Translations under genes and position numbers: made by a program
The notes under the pieces: generated by a model
What the model saw: the letters and a program-made list of their open reading frames with translations, nothing else
Databases searched by the model: none
Told to the model about the DNA's origin: nothing
Part shown: positions 9,392-18,117 of the stretch, one piece after another
Layout: every line of letters starts with the position of its first letter
Position numbering within the stretch: the first letter of the stretch is position 1
Assembly: GCF_900169265.1 (NCBI RefSeq)
Contig: NZ_FXYX01000015.1
Coordinates: 1-64,000, forward strand
Direction of reading: 5' to 3'
Length of the DNA: 64,000 bases
DNA from: Brevibacterium iodinum ATCC 49514
GTDB lineage: Bacteria > Actinomycetota > Actinomycetes > Actinomycetales > Brevibacteriaceae

Positions 9392-9406
9392 TGTTCGATT
9401 CGAACA
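9392..9406. promoter_or_regulatory. 15-bp perfect palindrome before the topoisomerase gene
   Basis: TGTTCGA-T-TCGAACA lies about 22 nt upstream of the start codon, in the probable 5' untranslated region. It looks like a repressor site. The arms are those of an actinobacterial LexA box but in reversed order, so LexA is not supported. Confidence 0.45.
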
Positions 9407-9452
9407 CCCGCCTGCGCCGAGGCCTGACCTCAGCGGGGGAGGGCACCCGTCG

Positions 9453-9458
9453 ATTCTA
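9453..9458 (-). promoter_or_regulatory. -10 box upstream of the topoisomerase gene
   Basis: TAGAAT on the minus strand, about 84 nt before the ATG. No clear -35. Confidence 0.35.
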
Positions 9459-9516
9459 GCGTTCGATTTGGGCTCTCCGGCTCAATCGAGCATTCCCGGA
9501 GGGTCCGTGTCGAAGT

Positions 9517-10071
9517 TCAGGCGCTTTCGCGGCTGCCACGCAGCCACTGGAAGAACTCCCTCATGTAGGCCTCGACATGTGCACGATCAGCCGTGCCAGC
9601 GACGAGTTCGCTGACCATCATGCCCGCGACCGAGCTGTTGACCCGCTCCGCGTACTCGGCGTCGATGCCGGCGAAGCGCATGATGAATTCCCTGATCGCA
9701 CGGAGGTTCTTCTCCTTGGCGATCACTGCCTCCGGCGGCAGCGCCGGATCCAGGCTGAGCATCATCATCGTGTAGAACCGATTGCGATCCGTTGTCAGCC
9801 AGTTCATGCAGAAGTCGATGGCGACCTCGATCGCGTCCGCGCCCGGAGCGCGCATCAGCTCCGGCAGACGCTCGAGCTGCTGGGAGTTGAGTTCTCCGAT
9901 GCGCTCCATGATTCCGGTGATCAGGGCATCGCGGGTGCGGTAGACATTCGAAGTCGACCCCACCGGCAGTTCGGCCAGTGCATCGACTGCCCGATGGGTG
10001 AGCCCGCGGACTCCTTGTTCGGCGACTACGGCGATCGCGGAGTCGGTGACGACGTCTCTGCGCGAAATCAT
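9517..10071 (-). CDS. TetR-family transcriptional regulator
   Basis: This 184-residue protein carries an N-terminal TetR helix-turn-helix (about residues 5-50, GLTHRAVDALAELPVGSTSN) and a C-terminal domain of the TetR_C type with a conserved FCMNWLTTDRNRFYTMMMLSL stretch (read in part). It probably represses its own gene: a perfect palindrome lies 60 nt upstream at 10131-10147. No target gene is clearly next to it; the neighbours are the topoisomerase gene downstream on the same strand and the GNAT/acyl-CoA synthetase gene, also on the minus strand, upstream. The start ATG is supported by weak GCGAGG upstream. Confidence 0.87.
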   Translation of the reverse strand: MISRRDVVTDSAIAVVAEQGVRGLTHRAVDALAELPVGSTSNVYRTRDALITGIMERIGELNSQQLERLPELMRAPGADAIEVAIDFCMNWLTTDRNRFYTMMMLSLDPALPPEAVIAKEKNLRAIREFIMRFAGIDAEYAERVNSSVAGMMVSELVAGTADRAHVEAYMREFFQWLRGSRESA

Positions 10072-10130
10072 GACTGTGAGGCCTCGCTCTCATGGGACAC
10101 CCGCTGACCGCGAATGCCTGGGACGGTGGA

Positions 10131-10147
10131 TGACCAGTGACTGGTCA
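10131..10147. promoter_or_regulatory. Probable TetR operator
   Basis: TGACCAGTGACTGGTCA is a perfect 17-bp palindrome with a one-base centre, a typical size for a TetR-dimer site. It lies 60 bp upstream of the TetR start codon in a 277-bp non-coding stretch whose distal part (10180-10250) is AT-rich and promoter-like. Confidence 0.65.
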
Positions 10148-10348
10148 CAGACAATGGCCGACGGAGCGGCCACTCATTAAAACACGAATTCATAACATTT
10201 CGTGGTGAACGGATACAGACACTACCTGTCAAGTCTGCGAATTGGTATAGGACGCGCCAATATGCCGCTGTGACAGTGAAATTCGAAGACGGCCTGCGGC
10301 GGGTGTGGATTCTCCTTTCAGCTGGGAGCGTCTCCGCACCGAACCGTC

Positions 10349-13021
10349 TCAGCTCAGCAGGCGACGGGTGCTGTCGATGCGGGTGGGGTCGGGCAGCAGA
10401 TCGACACGGGCGCTGAGCACATGCCCCTCGGTCTCCGTAGCGATCATCGGATGGATGACGAGTTCGAGGATCTGCGGATGACGTTCGACGAGCACCGAGA
10501 GCCTTTCGAGGACGTCGATGAGCGGGTCGATGTTCATCGGCGGAAGACCGCGGTAGCCGAACAGGCGCGGGGAGGCCTTGACCGTGCGGATCATGTCGTC
10601 GGCCTCCCGATCCGTCAGCGGCGCGACCCGGTGCGAGACGTCGCCGAGCAGCTCGGTCGTGTCCCCGGCCAGAGAGAAGGACAGCAGCGGTCCGAGGAGG
10701 GGGTCCTCACCGGCGCGGATGACACACGGGACACCGTGGGGGGCCATGGCCTGAACGTCGACGAGGGGCTCGTCGTCGCCGATCACCTGGGTGATGATCC
10801 GCTGCACGGCAGCGAAGTCCTCGGCCAGTTCTTCGGGCGAATCGATGTTCAGGCGCACCCCGCCGAGCTCCATGCGGTGCCGGAGCACGTTCGTCACCGC
10901 CTTCAGCGCCACGGGATAGCCGATCTTCTCGGCGGCGGCGAGCCCCTCGTCGACCGAGGAAGCAGCGATATAAGGCAGGACCTCGATCCCGTAGGCGCGG
11001 AGCAGGTCTCTCGTGGCATCGCGTTCGAGGCGAACCGGTGTGCCCAGCGGCGCCCCGTCGAGAGCCGAATCGATGATCGAACGCACCGCTTTGTCGTCGA
11101 TGTCGTCGAGTTCGACGTACCGACCGTGGTCGGCGGCGCGCCAACGCGAGTAGTCTGTCGCCCTGGCCAGCGCCCACACGGCATCCTCCGGGCCGATGTA
11201 GCTGGGCACCGTGCGGGAGACGCGGTTGCCGTCCTGGTCCTTGAGGTAGCTGGTCAGTTCGTCGCGGACACCTTGAATGCCGAGGAAGCAGGCCACAGTG
11301 GTCTTCTCCGACTGTGCGGCGGCCTCGGACAGCAGCGCGGCGATCTCCGACTCCTCGGCTCCCGCCGACGGGGTGAAGGTGACGATGACCGAGTCGACGT
11401 CGTCGCGGGCATACATCGCATCGAGTTCGGTCCGGAAGGTCTCCGCATCGACCTCGGGGTGCAGGGACACGGGCTCGGTGTCGACGCGCAGACCTTCGGA
11501 ACGGGCGCGCTGCATGATCAGGGTGCTCATCGCCGCGGAATTGCCGATGACACCGACCCGGCGGCCCGCCGGCAGCTTCTGGGTCGAGAACACCTGGGTG
11601 AGGTCGAAGAGCTGGTGGATCGTATCCGCGCGGATCACTCCCGCCTGCTCGAGCACCTGGTCGAGGGTGTTCGGCGCCAGGGACGAGGTGCGCACGATAT
11701 GCCCGGGCGGCAGCTCCCGCCCCGTGAGGTCGGACTTGATGACGACGACGGGTTTGACGCGGGAGACTCGACGGGCGATGCGCGAGAACTTGCGCGGGTT
11801 GCCGATGGATTCGAGGTAGAGGCCGACGGTCTGCGTGGCCGGATCCTCCTCCCAGTACTGGAGGAGGTCGTTGCCTGAGAGGTCGGCGCGGTTGCCTGCG
11901 GAGACGAAGGTGGAGATGCCCAGTCCGCGGGTCTTCGCCGCCGCGAGCAGGGCGGTGCCGAGGGCTCCGGACTGACTGAAGAGCCCGAGCGTTCCGGAAG
12001 CCGGGAGGAACGGGGCCAGAGAGGCGTTGAGCGAGATCTCGGCGGCCTCGTTGACCAGTCCGAAGGAGTTCGGCCCGACCACGCGCATTCCGTAGGCGCG
12101 GGAGGTTGCGACCATGCGGCGCTGGAGTTCGGCACCTTCGGGACCGGTCTCGGCGAATCCGGAGGAGATGACGAGCACGGCTTTGACCCCGTGCACGGCA
12201 CAGTCCTTGACCACCTCGGTGACGGATTCGGCGGGCACGGCGATGACCGCGAGGTCGGCCTTGCCCGGCAGATCGGCGAGGCTCGGATAGGCCTGGACGC
12301 CGGCGATCTGATCGGCTTCGGGGTGGACGACCCACAGGTCGCCGGTGAACTTCGCGGCCGTGATGTTGCGGATGAGCAGATGGCCGGTGGAGTTGCGTTT
12401 GCGGCTGGCGCCGATCACCGCCACCGAGGCGGGGTGGAGGACCGTGCGCACGCTCAGGGCCTCGGCTCTGTGTTCCCTGGAGGCCTGCACTTCGATGGAC
12501 CGCGCCGTGGGATCGATGTCGAACTCCACGGCCACGACACCGTCATCGAACCCGCGGGAGACCTCGTAGCCGGCGGCCTGGAAGACCTGCAGCATCGACC
12601 GGTTCTGGGGCAGCACCTCGGCGGTGAATCGCTGGATCCCCGATTCGCGCGCGGCCGCGGCCAGGTGCTCCAGCAGGATCGAACCGACCCCGCGACCCTG
12701 GTGGGCGTCGGCGATGTTGAACGCCACCTCGGCGTCGGTGTCGCTGATCCGATCGAAGCGGCCGACGCCGATGATGTCGTCGCCGATGAGCATGATCAGC
12801 GCAACTCGGTCGTGGTGGTCGACGTTGACGAAGCGGTCGAGGTCGCGTTTGGGAAGCCGGGGCAGCGGAGCGAAGAAGCGCAGATAGACGGACTCCGGCG
12901 ATTGGGCCTCGTGCATGCGGGCCAGAGCAGCGGAATCGTCAGGGGTGATCGGGCGAAGGTGGGCGGTGCCGCCGTCGCGGAGGACGACATCGGCTTCCCA
13001 CCCGGCAGGATAGTCTTCCAT
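10349..13021 (-). CDS. GNAT acetyltransferase fused to ADP-forming acyl-CoA synthetase
   Basis: This 890-residue protein has an N-terminal GNAT domain (about 10-175, acetyl-CoA loop QGRGVG at 108-113), a CoA-binding/CoA-ligase core (about 190-620) and a C-terminal ATP-grasp part (about 660-890). The layout is that of the Pat/AcP family of protein lysine acetyltransferases, which control acyl-CoA synthetases; orders of the two modules vary between lineages. H441 (PPGHIVRTSS) occupies the position of the phospho-histidine of NDP-forming acetyl-CoA synthetases, so catalytic synthetase activity cannot be excluded. I chose the ATG at 13021 because TATGCT lies 6 nt upstream (leaderless). Confidence 0.87.
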   Translation of the reverse strand: MEDYPAGWEADVVLRDGGTAHLRPITPDDSAALARMHEAQSPESVYLRFFAPLPRLPKRDLDRFVNVDHHDRVALIMLIGDDIIGVGRFDRISDTDAEVAFNIADAHQGRGVGSILLEHLAAAARESGIQRFTAEVLPQNRSMLQVFQAAGYEVSRGFDDGVVAVEFDIDPTARSIEVQASREHRAEALSVRTVLHPASVAVIGASRKRNSTGHLLIRNITAAKFTGDLWVVHPEADQIAGVQAYPSLADLPGKADLAVIAVPAESVTEVVKDCAVHGVKAVLVISSGFAETGPEGAELQRRMVATSRAYGMRVVGPNSFGLVNEAAEISLNASLAPFLPASGTLGLFSQSGALGTALLAAAKTRGLGISTFVSAGNRADLSGNDLLQYWEEDPATQTVGLYLESIGNPRKFSRIARRVSRVKPVVVIKSDLTGRELPPGHIVRTSSLAPNTLDQVLEQAGVIRADTIHQLFDLTQVFSTQKLPAGRRVGVIGNSAAMSTLIMQRARSEGLRVDTEPVSLHPEVDAETFRTELDAMYARDDVDSVIVTFTPSAGAEESEIAALLSEAAAQSEKTTVACFLGIQGVRDELTSYLKDQDGNRVSRTVPSYIGPEDAVWALARATDYSRWRAADHGRYVELDDIDDKAVRSIIDSALDGAPLGTPVRLERDATRDLLRAYGIEVLPYIAASSVDEGLAAAEKIGYPVALKAVTNVLRHRMELGGVRLNIDSPEELAEDFAAVQRIITQVIGDDEPLVDVQAMAPHGVPCVIRAGEDPLLGPLLSFSLAGDTTELLGDVSHRVAPLTDREADDMIRTVKASPRLFGYRGLPPMNIDPLIDVLERLSVLVERHPQILELVIHPMIATETEGHVLSARVDLLPDPTRIDSTRRLLS

Positions 13022-13027
13022 GGTCCC

Positions 13028-13033
13028 AGCATA
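13028..13033 (-). promoter_or_regulatory. -10 box of the GNAT/acyl-CoA synthetase gene
   Basis: TATGCT on the minus strand, 6 nt before the ATG; no Shine-Dalgarno site, so probably leaderless. Confidence 0.45.
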
Positions 13034-13088
13034 TGCGTCGGGCGTCCGGATATGGCCGACCTCGCTGGGACAAGTCAGAGGAGTGGGG

Positions 13089-13094
13089 CACAAT
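13089..13094 (+). promoter_or_regulatory. -10 box of the DUF5998 operon
   Basis: CACAAT lies 7 nt before the ATG at 13102 and overlaps the alternative ATG at 13093, which argues for the later start. Confidence 0.4.
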
Positions 13095-13101
13095 GGTGGG
13101 C

Positions 13102-13689
13102 ATGGCATTACCCGAAGTTCTCGTTCACGATCTGCAGTCGGCCGGCTACTATCCCCAGCTCACTCAGGGCATCCTCGCCGACTCGCTCTACGACGAACCG
13201 GTCTTGGCCCACTTCGTCCACATCGACACACATGTCGACATCGAATCCATCCACCGGCATGTCACCGCCTTCGTTCTCACCGAGACCCGCCTCCTGCTGG
13301 CTCACGTCGATGACGATCCGAACGCGGAACCCGGCGCCAAACCCCGCGCCGTCACGAGCAGCGAGGACATCGAACTCGATCGCCTGGGCACCGTGATGGT
13401 CGGCCGCACCTTCGCCGATCCGGCCGCCTACAAGCCCGGTGACAAGCCCGTCGAAGTTTCGCTGACCATGTCGTGGGGTGCGTCGAAGCGCATCGAGGCC
13501 TTCCCCGAGACCTGCGGAGATCCCAACTGCATGGGCGATCACGGATACGGCGGATCGATCTTCGCCGAGGATGTCATGCTCCGGGTCTCGGCCGAAGCCG
13601 AAGGGCAGGCCGCCGTCGACCGAATGGCCGACTTCGCCGGGAAGCTGCGCGCCGCAGTCTTCCATGCCCGGCTGCGGTCGCGCCGCTGA
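13102..13689 (+). CDS. DUF5998 family protein
   Basis: This 195-residue cytosolic protein is of the actinobacterial DUF5998 type, which I recognise from its opening ALPEVLVHDLQSAGYYPQL and the pair CGDPNCMGDHGY. The two cysteines and a histidine there could bind metal, but no function is known to me. It starts the operon DUF5998-phosphatase-methyltransferase; its TGA overlaps the next ATG by one base. I preferred the ATG at 13102 over 13093 because the -10 box overlaps the latter. Confidence 0.8.
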   Translation: MALPEVLVHDLQSAGYYPQLTQGILADSLYDEPVLAHFVHIDTHVDIESIHRHVTAFVLTETRLLLAHVDDDPNAEPGAKPRAVTSSEDIELDRLGTVMVGRTFADPAAYKPGDKPVEVSLTMSWGASKRIEAFPETCGDPNCMGDHGYGGSIFAEDVMLRVSAEAEGQAAVDRMADFAGKLRAAVFHARLRSRR

Positions 13690-14879
13690 TGAGCGAGGAC
13701 TCGACGAGTCAAAAGCAGCAGGACCCATCCGGTGCTGAGCCCCTGGGGCCCCCGGACTATGCGGGTCCCATGCTCTCCGATGTCGTTCCCGCCGCGGCGC
13801 TGAGCCTCGGTGCGGCCGACGCCCTCGACGCGCCGATGTCCGATCGTGCACGAACGCTCGGACTCGACCGGGAGTCCCGGGCGACGATCGTCGTGCTCAT
13901 CGACGGTCTCGGGGAGCAGCAGCTGCGCCGCTACAGCGGATACACTCCCTTCTTCCGCTCGCAGGCCGGAACACGCCGTACCCTGTCCGCCGGATTCCCG
14001 TCGACGACGGCGAACTCTCTGTCGTCGTTGGCCACGGGCCGCCTGCCCGGCGCCCACGGCGTGGTCGGCTACCGCGTCCTCGACCCGGAGAAGGACGCGG
14101 TGTTCAACCAGCTGACGTGGAACCTCGACGTCGACCCCGTCGCCTGGGTCCCCGATGCGACGCTCTTCGAACGCCTCGCCGATGCCGGAATCGATGTGGT
14201 CAGCCTCGGAGAGAAGAAGTTCGCCGGACGCGGCCTCAACCGGGCCTCGCTGCGCGGCGGCAGATTCCGGGACTCGAAGACCCTGGAAGAGCGCTGTGCC
14301 CAGGCTCTCGCCGAGGCGAGGGCTCCGGGCCGCCGCCTCGTCTACCTCTATTGGGGCAATCTCGACAAGACCGGTCATGTGCACGGTGCGGACTCCGCCG
14401 CTTGGACAGAAGAACTCGAACGCGTCGATCTCGCCCTGTCCCGACTCGCCTCCGACCTGCCGCACGACGCGACCATGCTCATCACCGCCGACCACGGCAT
14501 GGTCGACGTCGACCACGAACGCCGTTTCGACCTCGCTGAACTCCCTGAGCTCAAGGCCGGCCTGCGCCACGTCGGCGGAGAGCCGCGCGCACTGCATCTC
14601 TACGCCGCTGAGGGCGCGGAGGCGGACGTGCTCTCGGTCTGGCACGAGACGCTCGGCGACCGCGGGCTCATCCTGCCGAAGGCCTCGGCGATCGACCGCG
14701 GCTATTTCGGTCCAGTCGCCCCGCACGTCTATCCGCGGATCGGGGATTTCCTCGTCATCTGCACCGATGGCTTCGCCGTGGTCGATTCGGACGTGGAATC
14801 CGCCTCGGCGCTGGCCCTCATCGGTCACCATGGTTCCACCACGGAGCAGGAGCTGCAGATCCCGCTGCTCGTCGTGTGA
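13689..14879 (+). CDS. Alkaline phosphatase/nucleotide pyrophosphatase family protein
   Basis: This 396-residue protein belongs to the type I phosphodiesterase/NPP branch of the alkaline phosphatase superfamily. Metal-ligand motifs are visible: VVLIDGLGEQQL (first Asp), the nucleophile threonine in GFPSTTANSL, NLDKTGHVHG (Asp/His pair) and TADHGMVDV (Asp-His). No signal peptide is present, so it is probably cytosolic. It is expected to hydrolyse a phosphodiester or pyrophosphate; the substrate is unknown. It overlaps both neighbours (TGATG upstream, GTGA downstream), so it is translated as part of a three-gene operon. Confidence 0.88.
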   Translation: MSEDSTSQKQQDPSGAEPLGPPDYAGPMLSDVVPAAALSLGAADALDAPMSDRARTLGLDRESRATIVVLIDGLGEQQLRRYSGYTPFFRSQAGTRRTLSAGFPSTTANSLSSLATGRLPGAHGVVGYRVLDPEKDAVFNQLTWNLDVDPVAWVPDATLFERLADAGIDVVSLGEKKFAGRGLNRASLRGGRFRDSKTLEERCAQALAEARAPGRRLVYLYWGNLDKTGHVHGADSAAWTEELERVDLALSRLASDLPHDATMLITADHGMVDVDHERRFDLAELPELKAGLRHVGGEPRALHLYAAEGAEADVLSVWHETLGDRGLILPKASAIDRGYFGPVAPHVYPRIGDFLVICTDGFAVVDSDVESASALALIGHHGSTTEQELQIPLLVV

Positions 14880-16204
14880 GCGGTGCAGACTGCAGCCGAG
14901 ATGACCCACCACCGACCTTCTGGGAGCACCCGTTGACGACGATCCGCTGGACCGAGGACGGCTTCGGCCGCGCAGCCGACTGGCATTCGGAGAACGGGGC
15001 GCCGCCTCCCGCGACTGTGCAGATCATCGGAGACGAGACAACCGCCGACGAAGCCTGCCGATCGGCACGCGCCGGAGTGGGACTGCTGTGGCGCGGAGAC
15101 TTCCACAATGGCCGTCAACTCGTGCAGGCGATGAGCCGTCGGCTCAGGGGCGACCGAGGCGGAAACCGTGAAGCCGCCGGGGGTCGACGTTCCGGCGGCC
15201 GTCGCGGCGGCCGGGGCCGATCCCGCGACAGACGGGGCAGAGACCAATTCGTGGGATCCGGGGACAGTGATGGCCCTGCTCTCGACCCCGCTCTGTCATT
15301 CTTCGCGGAACGTGACGCCATCGAGCAGCGGGCCCGGCTGCTCGGCAGAGTCGTCGTCGAGCTCGGCCCTAACTTCGACCTCGCGCTGCGCCGTGCCCCC
15401 GACGTCGCCGCGGCCTGCCGCGCCGCCTACGGCCCGGCCGCCGGACCGGTCTGCGTGTCGCTGACCGAACTCGGCGGAGTGCTCAGCGCTTATGAATGGC
15501 AGCTGCGAGGAGTCGAGATCCCGGCTCTGGGCGATTCCGTCCATCCGCGCTACGGCGTCTTCTCGCCTGTGCGGGGAGAGTACCTCGATCTCGTCGCGCA
15601 GACGCCCCTGCCGTGGGGCAGGCAGGCCGGTTCGGTTTCGCCCGGCACGGATTCCGCGCAGCCGACCGGCACCGCATTCGACCTCGGAACGGGGACCGGA
15701 GTCCTCGCCGCGATCCTGCTGCGGCGCGGCGCTGCGACAGTGGTGGCCACCGACATCAACCCGCGCGCCGTCGCCTGCGCCAGTGAGAACCTCGACCGTC
15801 TCTGTCCGGGTGCCGATGTGAGCGTGATCGAGACCGACCTGTTTCCGCCTGGTCGTGCCGACCTCATCGTGTGCAATCCGCCGTGGCTGCCGGCCCAGCC
15901 GACCTCGGCACTCGAGATCGGCATCTACGATCCGGACTCCGCTGTCCTCCATCGCTTCATCGAGAGGCTGACCGACCACCTCACACCGGCTGGGGAGGGA
16001 TGGCTGATCATCTCCGACCTCGCCGAACGATTGGGCCTCAGGCCCTCAGGTGAGCTCCGCGAACGCATCGAGGCGGCAGGACTGCGCGTGCTCGAACGCA
16101 TCGACACGGTGCCCCGCCATCCCCGCGCCGCTGATGCCGCCGAGGCGCTCCACGCTGCCCGCAGCGCCGAAGTGACCTCACTGTGGCGACTGGGACTGAG
16201 ATGA
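14876..16204 (+). CDS. Class I SAM-dependent methyltransferase (HemK-like NPPW motif)
   Basis: This 442-residue protein has a Rossmann methyltransferase core at about 265-410: AFDLGTGTGVLAAILLRR binds SAM, and the IVCNPPWLP motif is typical of enzymes that methylate amide, amino or ring nitrogens (HemK/RsmC-like). Residues about 86-125 form an Arg/Gly-rich insert resembling RGG boxes, which may bind RNA; this part is probably disordered. The GTG start overlaps the previous stop (GTGA); a TTG at 14933 is an alternative start. The methylated target is not known. Confidence 0.85.
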   Translation: MSGADCSRDDPPPTFWEHPLTTIRWTEDGFGRAADWHSENGAPPPATVQIIGDETTADEACRSARAGVGLLWRGDFHNGRQLVQAMSRRLRGDRGGNREAAGGRRSGGRRGGRGRSRDRRGRDQFVGSGDSDGPALDPALSFFAERDAIEQRARLLGRVVVELGPNFDLALRRAPDVAAACRAAYGPAAGPVCVSLTELGGVLSAYEWQLRGVEIPALGDSVHPRYGVFSPVRGEYLDLVAQTPLPWGRQAGSVSPGTDSAQPTGTAFDLGTGTGVLAAILLRRGAATVVATDINPRAVACASENLDRLCPGADVSVIETDLFPPGRADLIVCNPPWLPAQPTSALEIGIYDPDSAVLHRFIERLTDHLTPAGEGWLIISDLAERLGLRPSGELRERIEAAGLRVLERIDTVPRHPRAADAAEALHAARSAEVTSLWRLGLR

Positions 16205-16266
16205 GCTGCCGACCGCTCGGCCGATCCACGATATGACCGCAGTCGATCCGCGACAGCCGCGGAAGA

Positions 16267-16272
16267 TAGGAT
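16267..16272 (+). promoter_or_regulatory. -10 box of purK (leaderless)
   Basis: TAGGAT lies 7 nt before a GTG at 16280 and overlaps the upstream ATG at 16271, ruling that ATG out if this promoter is used. Confidence 0.55.
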
Positions 16273-16279
16273 GGAAAAC

Positions 16280-17473
16280 GTGACTTTTCCTCGAATCGGT
16301 GTCATTGGCGGCGGTCAACTGGCACGCATGCTCGCCCCCGCCGCAGAAGCTCTCGGCGTCCGCTTCTCCGTTCTTGCGGAGACCGCCGACGCCCCCGCCA
16401 CACAGGTCATCAACGAGGTGACCGTCGGTGACTATACGGACTATCCGACGCTCAAGGCCTTCGCCGAGACCGTCGACGTCATCACCTTCGACCACGAACA
16501 CGTCCCACCGGAGCATCTGCAGGCCCTCGTCGAGGCCGGACACGCAGTGCGTCCCGGGCCCGATGCCCTCATCTTCGCCCAGGACAAGATCCGGATGCGC
16601 ACGAAGATGGACGAGCTCGGTCTGCCCAACCCCGCATGGGCGGAGATCACCTCGGTCGCCGATGTCGAAGCGTTCGCCGCTCGCGTCGGATACCCCTTCA
16701 TCCTCAAGACGCCCCGCGGAGGCTATGACGGCAAGGGCGTGCGCGTCATCGACAGCCTCGACGAGGCCGTCGAGTGGCTGAACGAGGTTCCCCAGCTGCT
16801 CGCCGAGGAGAAGGTCGACTTCACCCGGGAGCTCGCCGTCATGGTCGGGAGGTCCCCGATGGGGCAGACCGCAGTGTGGCCGGTCGTCGAGACCTGGCAG
16901 CAGAACGGCGTGTGCAAGGAGGCCATCGCCCCGGCTCCCGATCTGCGTGATGAGAAGGCGCGGGCCATCACCGAAGCGATCCTCACTGTCGCCGGCACAC
17001 TCGAGGTCACCGGCGTCATGGCGATGGAGATGTTCGAGACTGACGAGGGGTTCCTCATCAACGAATTCGCAATGCGCCCACACAATACTGGGCACTGGAC
17101 CCAGGACGGAGCGGTGACGAGCCAATTCGAACAGCACCTCCGCGCAGTTCTCGACCTTCCCCTCGGCAGCCCCGCAGCACGGGAGGACGTGTCCGTGATG
17201 GTCAACATCCTCGGCGCTGATCACGAGGATCTCTATCAGCCGTACCTGCACGTCATGGCTCACGACCCGGCGGTCAAGGTCCACCTCTACGGCAAGGGGG
17301 TGCGCCCGGGTCGGAAAGTCGGCCACGTGAATGCCTACGGCGAGGATCGGCAGCTCGTGCTCGCTCGAGCGCGGCATGCCGCCGATTTCATCGCCGGCGT
17401 CGACGTCGATCCGCATCCGCAGATGCCCACTCCGGAGAACCTCCGGGCCGAGAGCGAATCCGGCACACGCTGA
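16280..17473 (+). CDS. purK: 5-(carboxyamino)imidazole ribonucleotide synthase
   Basis: This 397-residue ATP-grasp enzyme carboxylates AIR to N5-CAIR with ATP and bicarbonate in purine synthesis. It opens with the family motif RIGVIGGGQLARM; ATP-grasp signatures KTPRGGYDGKGV and NEFAMRPHNTGHWT are present. purE follows 78 nt downstream and takes the product. I chose the GTG at 16280 because the -10 box TAGGAT overlaps the ATG at 16271; starting at 16271 would add three residues. Confidence 0.93.
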   Translation: MTFPRIGVIGGGQLARMLAPAAEALGVRFSVLAETADAPATQVINEVTVGDYTDYPTLKAFAETVDVITFDHEHVPPEHLQALVEAGHAVRPGPDALIFAQDKIRMRTKMDELGLPNPAWAEITSVADVEAFAARVGYPFILKTPRGGYDGKGVRVIDSLDEAVEWLNEVPQLLAEEKVDFTRELAVMVGRSPMGQTAVWPVVETWQQNGVCKEAIAPAPDLRDEKARAITEAILTVAGTLEVTGVMAMEMFETDEGFLINEFAMRPHNTGHWTQDGAVTSQFEQHLRAVLDLPLGSPAAREDVSVMVNILGADHEDLYQPYLHVMAHDPAVKVHLYGKGVRPGRKVGHVNAYGEDRQLVLARARHAADFIAGVDVDPHPQMPTPENLRAESESGTR

Positions 17474-17551
17474 GTCCCGGCGCCGACTGCACCCCGGACC
17501 CACCCGGCACCGATCCGCAGATATCAACCGCCTGCAACGAAGGAAGCCCCC

Positions 17552-18079
17552 ATGACCACAGCGAATGAACGCTCCACTGACGCGGCGGCTCCGGTCGGCA
17601 TCGTCATGGGTTCGGACTCGGACTGGCCGACGATGAAAGCCGCCGCCGACGCCCTTGACGAACTCGGCATCGAATCGAGCGCCGAGGTGGTCTCTGCCCA
17701 CCGCATGCCCGAGGACATGGTCGAGTGGGCCAAGTCCGCGGCCGATCGCGGCCTCCGAGTGATCATCGCCGGAGCCGGGGGAGCGGCCCATCTGCCCGGA
17801 ATGATCGCATCGATGACCTCGCTTCCGGTCATCGGAGTCCCCGTGCCGCTGAAGTACCTCGACGGAATGGATTCGCTGCTGTCCATCGTGCAGATGCCCG
17901 GAGGGGTTCCCGTGGCCACCGTTTCGATCGGCGGCGCCAAGAACGCCGGCCTGCTGGCGGCGCGCATTCTCGGGGCCGGGCAGGGCGCCGAAGCCGAGGC
18001 TGTGCGCACACGTCTCGACGACTATCGCAGCCAGCTGCGGCAGGTCGCTCTCGACAAAGGCCGGGCGCTGCAGGAATAA
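17552..18079 (+). CDS. purE: N5-CAIR mutase
   Basis: This 175-residue class I PurE converts N5-CAIR to CAIR. Motifs are [14 protein letters not shown] (phosphate loop), [11 protein letters not shown] (catalytic His) and [13 protein letters not shown]. Length and motifs are those of the bacterial enzyme. GAAGGAAG sits 6 nt before the ATG. It forms the usual purK-purE pair, and the acyl-CoA dehydrogenase gene 38 nt downstream is probably cotranscribed, as in mycobacteria. Confidence 0.95.
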   Translation: MTTANERSTDAAAPVGIVMGSDSDWPTMKAAADALDELGIESSAEVVSAHRMPEDMVEWAKSAADRGLRVIIAGAGGAAHLPGMIASMTSLPVIGVPVPLKYLDGMDSLLSIVQMPGGVPVATVSIGGAKNAGLLAARILGAGQGAEAEAVRTRLDDYRSQLRQVALDKGRALQE

Positions 18080-18117
18080 TAGGGCTTGCTGAACGTTTGA
18101 TAAGTCTGAGGAGAATG

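Noticed and set aside
9392..9406. LexA SOS box
   Set aside because: Half-sites are in the opposite order (GTTCGA...TCGAAC instead of TCGAAC...GTTCGA).
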